A stretch of 64,000 nt of DNA from Pedobacter kyonggii (GCF_004310665.1 NZ_SIXF01000001.1:124001-188000), one strand, 5' to 3'; counted from the stretch's first letter, positions 1 to 9,339 are shown. The notes: generated by a model not told the origin, from the letters alone. Made by a program: numbers and translations.

Positions 1-1321
1 CCTGCAACAAGGTTCTGGCATAAAATATATCCCGGTAACCTTCATTATAATCTACATTAAAAGCCGATGATAATTTAACCTTGCCCAGTGTAGCCACCAA
101 TTTGGCATAACCCTGGATCAGGTTGGTTTTATTATCATCAAAACCTTTCTTGTATTCATTTAAATAAGTACCATAATAATCTTTATTAGGCGCGGGTGGG
201 GCGCTAAGATCAGGAAAGTAATTAATCTGTGCAAACCGATCCCTAAGTGCCCTGTTGCGGTCGCGGTTTAATCTGTTGCCGTTAATCATTGCGGAGAAAA
301 GCAACCATTTAACCGGGCGCATGTTGATGTTGAACATGGCACTGTAACGGTCTAAGCCTGTACCATCGGCAACACTCTGGCTTTTGGCATTACCTAACGA
401 AAATCTAAAATTCGCTCGGTCCGATCCGCCGGTTAAGCCAAAATTTATACCGTATATCAATGCGTTTTTATAGTACAAATCCGTCCAGTTCGATTTACCA
501 CTATATACATTATTAAGCGAGTCGCTTAAATAAACAGGATATTCTTCATCATCAGAGTACCTGCCATTGGTTGTATAAATACCATAGAACCTTTGCCTGA
601 ATTCATTTTCATATTTACCATTAATGGTATTAACCGTTGGTTTTTGCACCATACCTATATATGAATTAAAGCTAATGCTCCTCGAATTGCCCGAAGCCGC
701 TTTTGAGGTTAATACGATAACACCGTTTACTCCCCTGGGGCCATAAATAGATGATCCTGCCAAATCGCTTAATACCTCTACAGATGCAATGTTATTGAGA
801 TCAATTCCGGCAAGGAGATTAGTAGCTGGGCCAATTCTGTTAAAATCGTACTGCTGGATATCGAAAGCAAAAGGATGCTCTCCGATTAACGGGATTCCAT
901 CCAATACCACCAATGGCTGTACGGCATATACATCCTTCTTTGAAAGCAGCGGCGTAGCAGCGCCCCTGATGATCATATTCTGAATAGAGCCAGGTTCGCC
1001 GGATGGCTCCTGTACGTATAGGCCCGCATAACTTCCTTTCAAACTCTGCTGTAAGGAAATGGCAGGAAACAGTGAAAGATCTTGAACATCTTTCTGTACA
1101 CCTCCCGATAATTTATGATAAATTGTTTTAAGTTTAATTTGTTCCAAGCTGTCTTTCCTCAAAGAGTCTTTTGGCGATACATACTTAATTTTAGTTGTAT
1201 CCTGCAGAACAAAAAGATTGGTTGTTAGGCCTTTATGAACTTTTTTGCCCGCCGAAAAAACAGGTAAAACGTTTAATGTAAACGCGGCAAAAAAAACAAG
1301 GCACGCCCATAAGTATCGCAT
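1..1321 (-). CDS. SusC/RagA-like TonB-dependent outer membrane transporter (partial, C-terminus outside window)
   Basis: The reading frame runs leftwards from the ATG at 1319-1321 and is still open at the window edge, so about 440 codons are visible. A signal peptide is seen at residues 1-24 (hydrophobic core LVFFAAFTLNVLPVF). The protein then goes almost directly to a TonB plug domain (about residues 75-215), with SusC-type stretches LKGSYAGLYVQ, PLVVLDGIPLIG, SVEVLSDLAGSSIYG and GVNGVIVLTSKA, followed by early barrel strands (RPVKWLLFSAMINGN). The carboxypeptidase-regulatory-like domain that normally precedes the SusC plug is absent. The family imports glycans or other large nutrients with a SusD partner; the partner and substrate lie outside the view. 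The upstream region of about 540 bp carries two operator-like palindromes. Confidence 0.85.
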   Translation of the reverse strand, partial: MRYLWACLVFFAAFTLNVLPVFSAGKKVHKGLTTNLFVLQDTTKIKYVSPKDSLRKDSLEQIKLKTIYHKLSGGVQKDVQDLSLFPAISLQQSLKGSYAGLYVQEPSGEPGSIQNMIIRGAATPLLSKKDVYAVQPLVVLDGIPLIGEHPFAFDIQQYDFNRIGPATNLLAGIDLNNIASVEVLSDLAGSSIYGPRGVNGVIVLTSKAASGNSRSISFNSYIGMVQKPTVNTINGKYENEFRQRFYGIYTTNGRYSDDEEYPVYLSDSLNNVYSGKSNWTDLYYKNALIYGINFGLTGGSDRANFRFSLGNAKSQSVADGTGLDRYSAMFNINMRPVKWLLFSAMINGNRLNRDRNRALRDRFAQINYFPDLSAPPAPNKDYYGTYLNEYKKGFDDNKTNLIQGYAKLVATLGKVKLSSAFNVDYNEGYRDIFYARTLLQ

Positions 1322-1463
1322 AGTTAATGGATCTTTAATTGGTAAAAAAATGATTTCTAAAACTTATTTTTTTGGAAACGGCATGGTATGTCCCACGTTA
1401 AAGAGACAGGTACTTCGGTAGTAATAGTTAAGGGTTCTCATAAAATTTAGTATTTGGTTAACT

Positions 1464-1471
1464 CAAATATA
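1464..1471 (-). promoter_or_regulatory. Putative -7 promoter element for the SusC-like gene
   Basis: Read on the minus strand the site is TATATTTG, a full match to the Bacteroidota TAnnTTTG element. It lies about 140 bases before the ATG of the SusC-like gene. No clear TTG element was found at the expected 19-21 base distance, so this is a candidate only. Confidence 0.35.
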
Positions 1472-1476
1472 TACTA

Positions 1477-1494
1477 TACTAAAACGTTTTAATA
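1477..1494. promoter_or_regulatory. Operator-like palindrome 1 (consensus TACTAAAACGTTTTAGTA)
   Basis: An 18-bp palindrome with one mismatched pair, centred on CG (AAAACGTTTT core). It sits just upstream of the candidate -7 element of the SusC-like gene. The central-CG shape is typical of operators of LacI/GalR-type regulators; that regulator class is an inference, and no such gene is in the window. A second copy lies at 1698-1715. The rest of 1322-1860 shows no gene. Confidence 0.5.
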
Positions 1495-1697
1495 ACGAAT
1501 TGTCATTTTTATGAAATTTTAATAAAACAACGCAATAATATTTAATTATATTAAAATAATTGTCAGATAGACAGGTAAAAAAATAAATATCATCAGAATA
1601 TCTTAAAAAATTAACATCCTATAAAACAGTAAATAAGGATATTTTTAGCCTGCAATAACAATAAATCGAACAATTTTATGTTGCTATTTTCTCAAAG

Positions 1698-1715
1698 TAC
1701 TTAAACGTTTTAGTA
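1698..1715. promoter_or_regulatory. Operator-like palindrome 2 (consensus TACTAAAACGTTTTAGTA)
   Basis: A second 18-bp palindrome with one mismatched pair. It matches the same perfect consensus as the copy at 1477-1494 and sits about 220 bp farther upstream. Two copies in one long intergenic region suggest cooperative or looping repression or activation of the SusC-like gene. Chance is unlikely but has not been calculated. Confidence 0.5.
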
Positions 1716-1860
1716 AAAACATGAAACATCGAGAAAGTAGTAAAGATTAAACCAACAAAAATTATTTAGGGGCGAGGCCAACCATTACCATGTTATACAT
1801 TATAACATTAGCTTCGACGTAATGGTATTTTATACCATAAAACAGAAAGGTAAAATTTAT

Positions 1861-3396
1861 TTATTTTTCGGTGGCCACCCGATAGGTAGGATCTTCTATA
1901 ATGTTTACTTCTATAATCTGATCTGCATTTTTCAGCAAGCGCTTACAGTCGTTGCTCAGGTGTTTTAACTGGAGCTTCTTACCAACCAAACGGTAACGTT
2001 CGGTAAGTTTATTCAATGCATCAATACCCGACATATCAAAAACACGGCTGTGCTTAAAATCAATTACGATATGCTGGGGATCATGAGCCACATCAAACAG
2101 CTCGTTAAAATTAGCAATCGATCCAAAAAACAAGGGGCCGAATATTTCGTAGGTTTTTACACCACTGGCATCGATATGTTTGGTGGCACGTATCCGTTTA
2201 GAACTTTCCCAGGCGAAAACAAGTGCCGAAATAATTACGCCTATTAATACCGCAAGGGCCAGGTTATGCAGCCAAACTGTAATTACAGCCACCAGAATCC
2301 CAATGATAATATCCTGCGAAGGCATTTTATTAATCACTTTAAAACTCATCCATTCAAAAGTGCCAATGGCTACCATCATCATTACACCAACCAGGGCTGC
2401 CATGGGTACACGATCGATTACCGGAGCACCTACCAAAATAATAACCAATATAGTTAAGGCAGCAATAATACCCGATAACCTTGCCCTGGCACCTGCAGAA
2501 AGGTTAACCAGTGTTTGGGCAATCATTGGGCAACCGCCCATGCCCGTAAAAAAACCGTTTGCAATATTGGCAATTCCCTGGGCAATACTCTCTCTGTTCC
2601 TATCGCCTTTGGTTTCTGTAATTTCATCGACCAGGTTCAAGGTAAGCAGGCCTTCGGTTAAGCCCACACCTGCCATAATCAGCGAATAAGGAAAAATGAT
2701 CTTTAGCATATCCAGATTCAATGGCACTTTCGGAATATGAAATGGAGGAAACCCTCCATTTACTGAAGCAATATGCTTAACCAACTTGGTATCAATTCCA
2801 AAACATAAAACGATAAGAAAAACCACAATAATGGCCACTAATGAGGATGGAATGGCTTTGGTTATTTTAGGCAGAATGATCACTATTGCAACGGTAAGCA
2901 ATACCAAAGCCAACATGATATATAAAGGATTACCGCTCAACCATTCTACTCTGCCGTTAACAAGGGTTTTGAACTGCTCCAGTTGCGACATGAAAATAAT
3001 AACTGCCAAACCGTTAACAAAGCCGAACATTACGGGCTGCGGAACCAGCCTGACAAATTTCCCAAGTTTAAATAGCCCCACTATAATCTGGATTACGCCT
3101 GCTAAAGCAACTGCTGCAAAAACATATTCTATACCCTGGGTTTTCATTAAAGCGATGAGCACAATTACTGTTGCACCTGCCCCACCAGAAACCAAACCTG
3201 GCCTGCCACCTAAAACAGCCGTAACCAACCCCATAATGAAGGCTGCGTATAAACCTGTTAAAGGAGGGAAACCTGCAAGAATAGCAAATGATAACGATTC
3301 GGGGATCATCGTCATGGCCACCGTTAAACCCGCAAGAATTTCAGTTTTATAATTAATTTTCTTAGAAAAATCGAAAAGTTGCAGGTAAGGTTTCAT
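1861..3396 (-). CDS. SulP family anion transporter with C-terminal STAS domain
   Basis: A 511-residue inner membrane transporter. The N-terminal 400 residues are a run of hydrophobic segments with SulP landmarks (LAGLTVAMTMIPESLSFAILAGFPPLTGLYAAF near residues 21-55, split here as seen; RPGLVSGGAGAT near 65-76). The C-terminal ~105 residues are a cytoplasmic STAS domain (VIDFKHSRVFDMSG). SulP proteins move sulfate, bicarbonate or other anions, usually as symport or exchange; the short length resembles bacterial bicarbonate/sulfate members. The substrate cannot be read from the sequence. The gene stands alone; the next gene upstream, about 280 bp away, encodes an unrelated reductase. Confidence 0.85.
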   Translation of the reverse strand: MKPYLQLFDFSKKINYKTEILAGLTVAMTMIPESLSFAILAGFPPLTGLYAAFIMGLVTAVLGGRPGLVSGGAGATVIVLIALMKTQGIEYVFAAVALAGVIQIIVGLFKLGKFVRLVPQPVMFGFVNGLAVIIFMSQLEQFKTLVNGRVEWLSGNPLYIMLALVLLTVAIVIILPKITKAIPSSLVAIIVVFLIVLCFGIDTKLVKHIASVNGGFPPFHIPKVPLNLDMLKIIFPYSLIMAGVGLTEGLLTLNLVDEITETKGDRNRESIAQGIANIANGFFTGMGGCPMIAQTLVNLSAGARARLSGIIAALTILVIILVGAPVIDRVPMAALVGVMMMVAIGTFEWMSFKVINKMPSQDIIIGILVAVITVWLHNLALAVLIGVIISALVFAWESSKRIRATKHIDASGVKTYEIFGPLFFGSIANFNELFDVAHDPQHIVIDFKHSRVFDMSGIDALNKLTERYRLVGKKLQLKHLSNDCKRLLKNADQIIEVNIIEDPTYRVATEK

Positions 3397-3489
3397 CAGT
3401 TAAATTATTAGCAGTTGCAAATATCTAAATTATGAGAACATTAGTGCTATATAGACTCTTCAAATTGCAATTCACTTTAACTAATGAAA

Positions 3490-3602
3490 CACGGATGATG
3501 GAATTGATTCTGCACTCATCTTTTACATCTGCGGGACAAATAAATAACTAAAAACGGATTGCAAATCCGTAGCACCCGGGCCTGGATTGAAAATCTAAAC
3601 CA
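3490..3602. repeat. Dispersed intergenic repeat family R1, copy 1
   Basis: Shares the string ATCTGCGGGACAAATAAAT and a following GGATTGCAAATCC near-palindrome with copies at 5581-5757 and 9340-9675. The segment GGAATTGATTCTGC is also shared with the copy at 5581. It fills the gap between the SulP gene and the reductase gene. No coding potential is apparent; function unknown. Confidence 0.6.
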
Positions 3603-3619
3603 GCATAAAGGCTAGAAAA

Positions 3620-4678
3620 CTAATTCGGGATAACTTTTTTGCGTTTAAGTTCGTCAAACAGGTCAAAAAACATCTTTTCAGTCTGCATATATTCGTGAAA
3701 GCCCATGCGCCTGGCTTTCGTACTGTCTGAGAAGAAATCGTAATCCCAAGAAAAAACGAAATCACCAAAGGCCCATGAAGACACTTCTTCATAACTGTGC
3801 TTGGCTAGGTTATGTTTTTCTTGCATCTGCGTCCATAAAGTCGATTTATCAGTCATTACGGTTTGCAAAGGCATTTGAAGTGGAGGGGCAGTATCCATTT
3901 TAAAATAAGCTGCGATTTTAGGCCAAAGATCATTCCAGCGTATCAAATCACCATTGGTTATATTAAAAGCCTGATTGGCACATGCAGGATCAGTAGCCGC
4001 CCATACCGTTGCTTTCGCCAATAGCCCAGCATCCGTAATGTCTAAAAGTTTATCATAAGCTCCAAATTTGCCAGGAAAGCGCAATGGCAAACCTAGTTCT
4101 TTCGATATGGATGCATAAACTGCAATTACAGAAACCAAATTCATTGGATTACCCAATGCTGTACCCGCAACCACAGATGGCCGGAGCGCAGACCAGCTCC
4201 ATTTTTTTCCCTTTTGCTGTGCTTCAAGAAACTGTTGCTGATCTACATTAAATTCTGGGGGCATATGTCCGCCGTCGGTTTCTTTTGCCGGTGTTTTAAA
4301 AGGACCATAATGCGCCCCGTATACTTTATAGCCCTGCATTAAACTGATGTGCTGTAAGTCTTTTGCAATACCTTCAATGGCATTAACCACATTTATAAGC
4401 ATAGCCAAATTAGGTGCTACCAACTCTACCCATGTGGGCTTATCCTGATATGCGGCATAAAAAATATGTGTTATCATAGTTAAAGGGGTCAATTTTTTCG
4501 TACTGTCTTCTGGGTCGAGCAGGTCTACAGAAATATACCTTGTTTTATCTGTATCCAGTCCACCCCGGCGCGATAAACCGATAATATTCCAATCGCCAAG
4601 ATTTTCTAGGTAGCTGATTAAATTACTGCCAATTACCCCGTTTGCCCCAACAATCAATGCTGTTTTACTATTATTCAT
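3620..4678 (-). CDS. NAD(P)-dependent SDR family reductase, PRISE-like (progesterone 5-beta-reductase / iridoid synthase-like)
   Basis: A 352-residue extended short-chain dehydrogenase. It has the N-terminal Rossmann motif GANGVIGSNL. A later stretch, LMQGYKVYGAHYGPF, resembles the PRISE motif that holds the catalytic Lys. The region where PRISE enzymes carry the catalytic Tyr (NFYYxxED) reads FNVDQQQFLEAQ here, so the Tyr seems to be lost. The start at 4678 (MNNSKTALIVG) is preferred: an in-frame ATG further upstream at 4798 would run into the divergent AraC gene and adds residues with no Rossmann character. The divergent AraC neighbour is a likely regulator. The substrate is unknown. Confidence 0.8.
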   Translation of the reverse strand: MNNSKTALIVGANGVIGSNLISYLENLGDWNIIGLSRRGGLDTDKTRYISVDLLDPEDSTKKLTPLTMITHIFYAAYQDKPTWVELVAPNLAMLINVVNAIEGIAKDLQHISLMQGYKVYGAHYGPFKTPAKETDGGHMPPEFNVDQQQFLEAQQKGKKWSWSALRPSVVAGTALGNPMNLVSVIAVYASISKELGLPLRFPGKFGAYDKLLDITDAGLLAKATVWAATDPACANQAFNITNGDLIRWNDLWPKIAAYFKMDTAPPLQMPLQTVMTDKSTLWTQMQEKHNLAKHSYEEVSSWAFGDFVFSWDYDFFSDSTKARRMGFHEYMQTEKMFFDLFDELKRKKVIPN

Positions 4679-4754
4679 CTCTTTTGATTTAAATTGATTC
4701 ATGAAAAGCAAAGATCCTGACAAACCACAGATGTGTTTTTGTAAAATAGTATGA

Positions 4755-4762
4755 TAGATTTG
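4755..4762 (+). promoter_or_regulatory. -7 element TAGATTTG of the AraC gene, consistent with a near-leaderless transcript
   Basis: TAGATTTG matches TAnnTTTG exactly and ends 9 bases before the ATG at 4772. The in-frame ATG at 4751 lies in front of this element, which argues that translation starts at 4772. No good TTG element is seen at the usual distance. Confidence 0.45.
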
Positions 4763-4771
4763 TATAAATCT

Positions 4772-5581
4772 ATGATAAAGCGATATGTCCAATTTCAACC
4801 AATTGTTATTTCAGAATTTGAAGTAAGCAAGTGGCAGCATCCTCTACATCGGCACAACCATTATGAACTGATTTACATTAAAAATGGATCAGGTCAGCAC
4901 ATCATTAGCGAAATCTCCATTGCTTACAAAAAAGGAAATCTCTTCTTAATTGGTCCGGATGATGATCATCGTTTCGAAATTGAAGAAAAAACACATTTCA
5001 TTTATATCAAGTTTACCGATATATTCATCCATCAAAAAGAAGTAAGCCCAACGGGCATGCAATATCTGGAATACCTGATCAAAAGCCGTGAAACACATTT
5101 TCTAGATTTTAACTTTACGGCAAACGATCAGTTGATTGTTGAAAATATCATTGCTCTTGTCTTATCGCTCAACGCAAACATGTTGCAAAATGAAGCTTTA
5201 ATCTGGACGCAGATCTTAGTGCTTTCCGACATCATGCAGCGCAATATGCCCGAAATCAAAAACAGTGTACAACACTCAAAAGATATTCAAGCCATCTTCT
5301 GTTACCTGCACAAATACATTTACCAGCCTAAAAATTTAAAGGCGAATGTAATGGCGGCACATTTTAACCTTTCAGAAGATTATATAGGTCCTTATTTTAA
5401 AAGAAATACAGGCATAACCTTACGTCAGTATATCCACGATTACCGCCACAATTTAATTCAACAGCGAATAGAAAGCGGAAGATTTGGGTTGAAACAAATT
5501 GCCTCAGAGTTTGGCCTTGTGGATGAAAGCCACGTAAGTAAACTGATGCGGGAGAGCACGAAGGGAGGAAAGATGTATTAG
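4772..5581 (+). CDS. AraC family transcriptional regulator
   Basis: A 269-residue regulator with an N-terminal cupin-like sensor half (HRHNHYELIYIKNGSGQHII, then GNLFLIGPDDDH) and a C-terminal AraC helix-turn-helix pair. The first helix-turn-helix is near MAAHFNLSEDYIGPYFKRNTG and the second near LKQIASEFGLVDESHVSKLM. The usual end of the family (FKKxxGxSPxxYR) is missing: after VSKLM the sequence reads RESTKGGKMY and stops, so the last helix may be eroded by the adjacent repeat. It is divergent from the PRISE-like reductase and probably controls it. The start was chosen from the -7 element at 4755-4762. Confidence 0.8.
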   Translation: MIKRYVQFQPIVISEFEVSKWQHPLHRHNHYELIYIKNGSGQHIISEISIAYKKGNLFLIGPDDDHRFEIEEKTHFIYIKFTDIFIHQKEVSPTGMQYLEYLIKSRETHFLDFNFTANDQLIVENIIALVLSLNANMLQNEALIWTQILVLSDIMQRNMPEIKNSVQHSKDIQAIFCYLHKYIYQPKNLKANVMAAHFNLSEDYIGPYFKRNTGITLRQYIHDYRHNLIQQRIESGRFGLKQIASEFGLVDESHVSKLMRESTKGGKMY

Positions 5582-5757
5582 TTCGAAGTCGGGAGTCTGA
5601 AGTCTATGCTGCAGAAGAAATATGCCTGTGCGCTTCTTGACTTAGGGGTTAAATGATGGAAAACGTAAGGTGGATGTTGGAATTGATTCTGCGTTCATCT
5701 TCTAGATCTGCGGGATAAATAATTAAAAACGAATTGCAAATCCAGACCCGCTACATT
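5581..5757. repeat. Dispersed intergenic repeat family R1, copy 2
   Basis: Contains GAAGTCGGGAGTCTGAAGTC, GGAATTGATTCTGC, ATCTGCGGGATAAATAATT and ATTGCAAATCC, all shared in the same order with the copies at 3490 and 9340. It abuts the 3' end of the AraC gene, which may have lost its normal C-terminus to it. Confidence 0.6.
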
Positions 5758-5759
5758 AT

Positions 5760-7520
5760 TCAAAACAAACCTTTAACATCTACCGACAAACCTAGCTCAA
5801 TAAAACTCAGTGTAGACCATTTAATTTCAAGTGGAAGGCCCGCATCCCTTATCGTTTCTTTACTCACATCCTTACCCGTTCCGTAATTGATCTGCGCAAA
5901 AGGATTTTTATCAATATTAAGCACTAAAAGCAATCTGCTACCTTTTTGTAGCTGCTTACTGAATACTCTCGATCTATAAAAAGGTATGGTTTCTAATTTC
6001 CCAGGTTTAAGCAAGTTCCTTTTGCTCATATCATATGCATAACTGGCTCTTCCTAAATAATAAGAGAGCTGAAAATATTCGCCTGAGGGCGTAACTTCGT
6101 ACAGAACCAGGCCTACATCCATATCCTTTTTGCTGATGATGGCGCGAAGTTCTCCCTTCAGTGCACCCGATACTGAAATGGCCTGATTAAACGGCTTGGT
6201 GATAAAGAAAAGTCCATTGGTTCTGTCGATTTCTTTTTTTATGATCGGATCAGGGTAATAATCATTGTAGAATGTGGTTCTGTCTGCCAGATCAACCTGC
6301 TGATGCATAAAAACTTCTTTAGCTGGCTTTTGCTCCGACAGCAGCATTCCGTTTGTAGTGCTGTCCAAATAAAAACGGATATGGTAATCCTCAATTTTTG
6401 CCAGTGAAGGAGCGTGTTTCCACTTATTTGCGCCCATTACCTCAAAATTGATCTTATCTTTTAACAGTGCAGGTTTCTTTCCGCCTTTAAGAATATAATC
6501 GAGCCATTGGAAAGTGATTTCGCGGGTATTTATTAGTGCTATTGAATCTACCTCATAGTCCCTCAGCCTGGCTACTCCACCTATCTGCGATCCAAAATGA
6601 TCATAAGGACCTATAATTAAATAATGTTTGGCTGAGGGATTATATTTATAATGCTCCCTAAGGTATTCAAGTGCCGAAACCTGTCCATCATCGTAATAGC
6701 CGGTAATGCTGAGCACGGGAATATTGATGTGTTTAAATTCGCTACCATAGGGCACCATCGACTGCCAGTAGGCATCGTAATCGGGGTGAGTAAGCCACTT
6801 CTGCAACAATGGATTTGGTGTGCCATCAATGCTGTCGATCTTATTGTAAGCGGCCCCACTTTCCCACCAGTTATTCCGCATCCTGCGCCAGCGGGCATTA
6901 TCGTTATTCACAGCATCATCGGTGTATTTGTTATTGGTGATATAAAAGGCCCATTGGTAATTGGCAGTTAAAAAAACATTATTTTCCATGGGCAGGCCAA
7001 GTCCTGGAATCGCTGCAACATAGGGCACAATGGTTTTAAGTGCCGGATGCAGGTGTTTAGCCGCTGCCCATTGTGCAAAACCTGAATAACTTCCACCATA
7101 CATCCCAACCCTGCCATCGCTCCACGATTGTTTGATAATCCAATCGAGAACAGCATTTACATCTTTTGTTTCATGCTCGTAAGGTACTGGAACGTCAGGG
7201 CTGAGCCGTTTACCTCTGGCATCGGCAACAATACCAACATAACCATGATCGGCAGCATATTTGGCTTCCATCAAACTTCTATTGGTGTTGGAATAGATAA
7301 AATAAAAGAGTGCGGCAGGTAATTTCTGTGGCAAACCTTTTTTCCTCACCACCACGGCAGATAAAGTAATGCCGTATTTTGTTTTAATCATCACACTATC
7401 GTTAATGATATAATTAGTGCTATCGGGCAAGGTTAGCTTTTGCTGTGCAAAGGTTTCGATGCTCATTATTAGGCATAGCATAGCCACACCCAGTTTTACT
7501 AAGTTTATTTTCATGATCAA
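5760..7520 (-). CDS. Secreted CocE/NonD (X-Pro dipeptidyl-peptidase S15-like) hydrolase
   Basis: A 586-residue alpha/beta hydrolase with a signal peptide (residues 1-25, ending ETFAQ). The catalytic Ser is probably Ser144 in GGSYSG. The acid is in the GYYDDGQ stretch and the His in GPYDHFG. The C-terminal third is a beta-sandwich of the PepX C-terminal type (VSGALKGELRAIISKKDMD). The family cleaves acyl or peptide bonds in small ester or amide substrates, in the periplasm here. A start at residue 3 is equally possible. It lies 10 bp behind the LytTR regulator gene in the same direction, so it is probably the effector of that two-component operon. Confidence 0.85.
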   Translation of the reverse strand: MIMKINLVKLGVAMLCLIMSIETFAQQKLTLPDSTNYIINDSVMIKTKYGITLSAVVVRKKGLPQKLPAALFYFIYSNTNRSLMEAKYAADHGYVGIVADARGKRLSPDVPVPYEHETKDVNAVLDWIIKQSWSDGRVGMYGGSYSGFAQWAAAKHLHPALKTIVPYVAAIPGLGLPMENNVFLTANYQWAFYITNNKYTDDAVNNDNARWRRMRNNWWESGAAYNKIDSIDGTPNPLLQKWLTHPDYDAYWQSMVPYGSEFKHINIPVLSITGYYDDGQVSALEYLREHYKYNPSAKHYLIIGPYDHFGSQIGGVARLRDYEVDSIALINTREITFQWLDYILKGGKKPALLKDKINFEVMGANKWKHAPSLAKIEDYHIRFYLDSTTNGMLLSEQKPAKEVFMHQQVDLADRTTFYNDYYPDPIIKKEIDRTNGLFFITKPFNQAISVSGALKGELRAIISKKDMDVGLVLYEVTPSGEYFQLSYYLGRASYAYDMSKRNLLKPGKLETIPFYRSRVFSKQLQKGSRLLLVLNIDKNPFAQINYGTGKDVSKETIRDAGLPLEIKWSTLSFIELGLSVDVKGLF

Positions 7521-7530
7521 AAGTTATAGT

Positions 7531-8223
7531 TTATCTTTTAATGAGGCTCCTTAATTTAACAGCCTGCCGTTCTGATATTCTGATTAAATTTCCCGTTTTA
7601 AGTGCTACAAACATCCCCTCATTATCTTTTTTTACCGAACTGATGTGGTCGAGATTAAATAATATACTTCTGCTGGCTCTAAAAAATCTTTCACAATCGG
7701 GGTTTTCTTCGAGTTTGTTTAAAGAGGTTTTGAGCAATACCTGCTCTTGCCCGAAAAAGACTCTGGCGTAATTCTCTACCGACTCGATCAGGTGTATATC
7801 TTTCCATTTAATGAGGTGGTGTTTACCCCTATCCTTTACAAAAACAGCTACGCCATCATTCGCACCAATCTTTTCTATGGCTTTATCCATTGCATTTTTA
7901 AAACGTTCTTCCCGCACTGGTTTCATCAGGTAATCCATGGCACTTACTTCAAAAGCCTGCACTGCATAGCTGTCGAAAGCGGTTACAAAAATCACCTGTG
8001 GCACATGTACCAAATTTTCCAACAGGTCGAAACCCGAACGGCCAGGCATCTGTATATCCAAAAAAATCAGGTCGGGTTTTAAAAGACCGATAAGCTGTTC
8101 GGCTTCATCAGCATTGGCAGCCTCACCTAATACAATAACCTGTGGGTAGCTTTTCAGCATCCTGGCCAGTTCCTTTCTTGCACCACGTTCATCGTCAACA
8201 ATCAGCGTCCTAATATTTCTCAT
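7531..8223 (-). CDS. LytTR family response regulator
   Basis: A 230-residue protein with an N-terminal receiver domain (VDDERGA near residues 9-15; phosphoacceptor Asp56 in LIFLDIQMPG) and a C-terminal LytTR DNA-binding domain (VFVKDRGKHHLIKWKDIHLIES, later FFRASRSILFNLDHI). The start overlaps the stop of the sensor kinase gene by 4 bp, which points to translational coupling. LytTR regulators activate nearby genes; the adjacent CocE-type hydrolase is the obvious target. Confidence 0.9.
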   Translation of the reverse strand: MRNIRTLIVDDERGARKELARMLKSYPQVIVLGEAANADEAEQLIGLLKPDLIFLDIQMPGRSGFDLLENLVHVPQVIFVTAFDSYAVQAFEVSAMDYLMKPVREERFKNAMDKAIEKIGANDGVAVFVKDRGKHHLIKWKDIHLIESVENYARVFFGQEQVLLKTSLNKLEENPDCERFFRASRSILFNLDHISSVKKDNEGMFVALKTGNLIRISERQAVKLRSLIKR

Positions 8224-9281
8224 CTGATTGGGATTTTAATTTCGGCGCAAACCTTTTTCCCCATTTCATAAAGGTTAAAAGATGCATGGTGCTGGTAATT
8301 CAGGTCGAGCCGTTCTTTCAAGTTCCGAAGCCCTATACCTGCCACCGTTTTATCCGGTTCCAACTTGCCGGGGTTTAAAACACAGATGCTTACCAATCCA
8401 TTCTGCTCGTTAATTATTACTTCAATCTTTCCACCCTGCTTTTCTAACACAACCCCATGCTTTACTGCATTTTCAACCAATGTTTGAATGCATAGCCGTG
8501 GCACCATCAGCCCGGAGAGCGAAATATCAATATCCAGCTCGTAAGTTAATCTTTCTTCCATCCTCAAACCTTCTAGCTCCAGGTAATCTTTCACCAGATC
8601 TATTTCTTCATTTAACCTAATGAGCATGGCATTGCCTTTATACAATCCACTGCGCAACAGTTCGCTTAGCAGATCGATTGCCCTACCTGCATCATCAGGC
8701 CGGGTATATACCAAAGATTTTATGTTATTGAGTGCATTGAATAAAAAATGAGGATTTAGCTGAGCAGAAATATTATCCAGTTGCGATTGTTTAAAGCTAA
8801 GCTCCAATCTGGTATTTTCTACCGATAACCGTATCTCTCTTTTTGCGTAGTGGTAAAGGTGGTAGGCTAAAAGCCATATGGCCATTAAGCGGATACCAGC
8901 AACAAAAATACCTGATGCATTTAAATTAAAAAAATCAGCAAACGACTGGGATGGATGGCTTAGAAACAGTAATCTTACCAGGTACAACTTACTAACGGTA
9001 ACTATGGTATAAAAAATACCCATTACCGGAATAACGATCAACATCCGCCAGATCAGCTTTTGAAGCGCCAGGTCTTGCCAATGGTTTTTATTTGCAAAAT
9101 TACGGTACAAATGGGTAATCAAAATGTACATGACCACGTCCAAAACAAAATGTGCAACAGCCATATCGAATCTGAAACTACCAGCAGCAGACCAACCTTG
9201 AAATGCCCAATACAAAGCGGCCACAGACCAGCCGATTAGCTGACATTTCCAATAAAGCGATATATAGGGTTTCTTTTCCAA
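8220..9281 (-). CDS. LytS-type sensor histidine kinase
   Basis: A 353-residue membrane kinase. The first ~155 residues form about four hydrophobic segments with no recognisable extracellular sensor. Then comes the His_kinase domain, with the phosphoacceptor His in SAQLNPHFLFNALNNI and an ATPase domain with LVENAVKHG (N-box) and GIGLRNLKERL (G-box). This is the classic Bacteroidota partner of a LytTR regulator, which overlaps it by 4 bp. The signal sensed is unknown. Confidence 0.9.
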   Translation of the reverse strand: MEKKPYISLYWKCQLIGWSVAALYWAFQGWSAAGSFRFDMAVAHFVLDVVMYILITHLYRNFANKNHWQDLALQKLIWRMLIVIPVMGIFYTIVTVSKLYLVRLLFLSHPSQSFADFFNLNASGIFVAGIRLMAIWLLAYHLYHYAKREIRLSVENTRLELSFKQSQLDNISAQLNPHFLFNALNNIKSLVYTRPDDAGRAIDLLSELLRSGLYKGNAMLIRLNEEIDLVKDYLELEGLRMEERLTYELDIDISLSGLMVPRLCIQTLVENAVKHGVVLEKQGGKIEVIINEQNGLVSICVLNPGKLEPDKTVAGIGLRNLKERLDLNYQHHASFNLYEMGKKVCAEIKIPIR

Positions 9282-9339
9282 AATTTTTCTGTTCCAAACA
9301 AAACAACGAAAACAAATTTTAAGAAAAAAGATAAAGTAC

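Noticed and set aside
2180-3352. Long open frames opposite the SulP gene
   Set aside because: They are antisense shadows of the SulP gene with Thr/Ile-rich low-complexity sequence.
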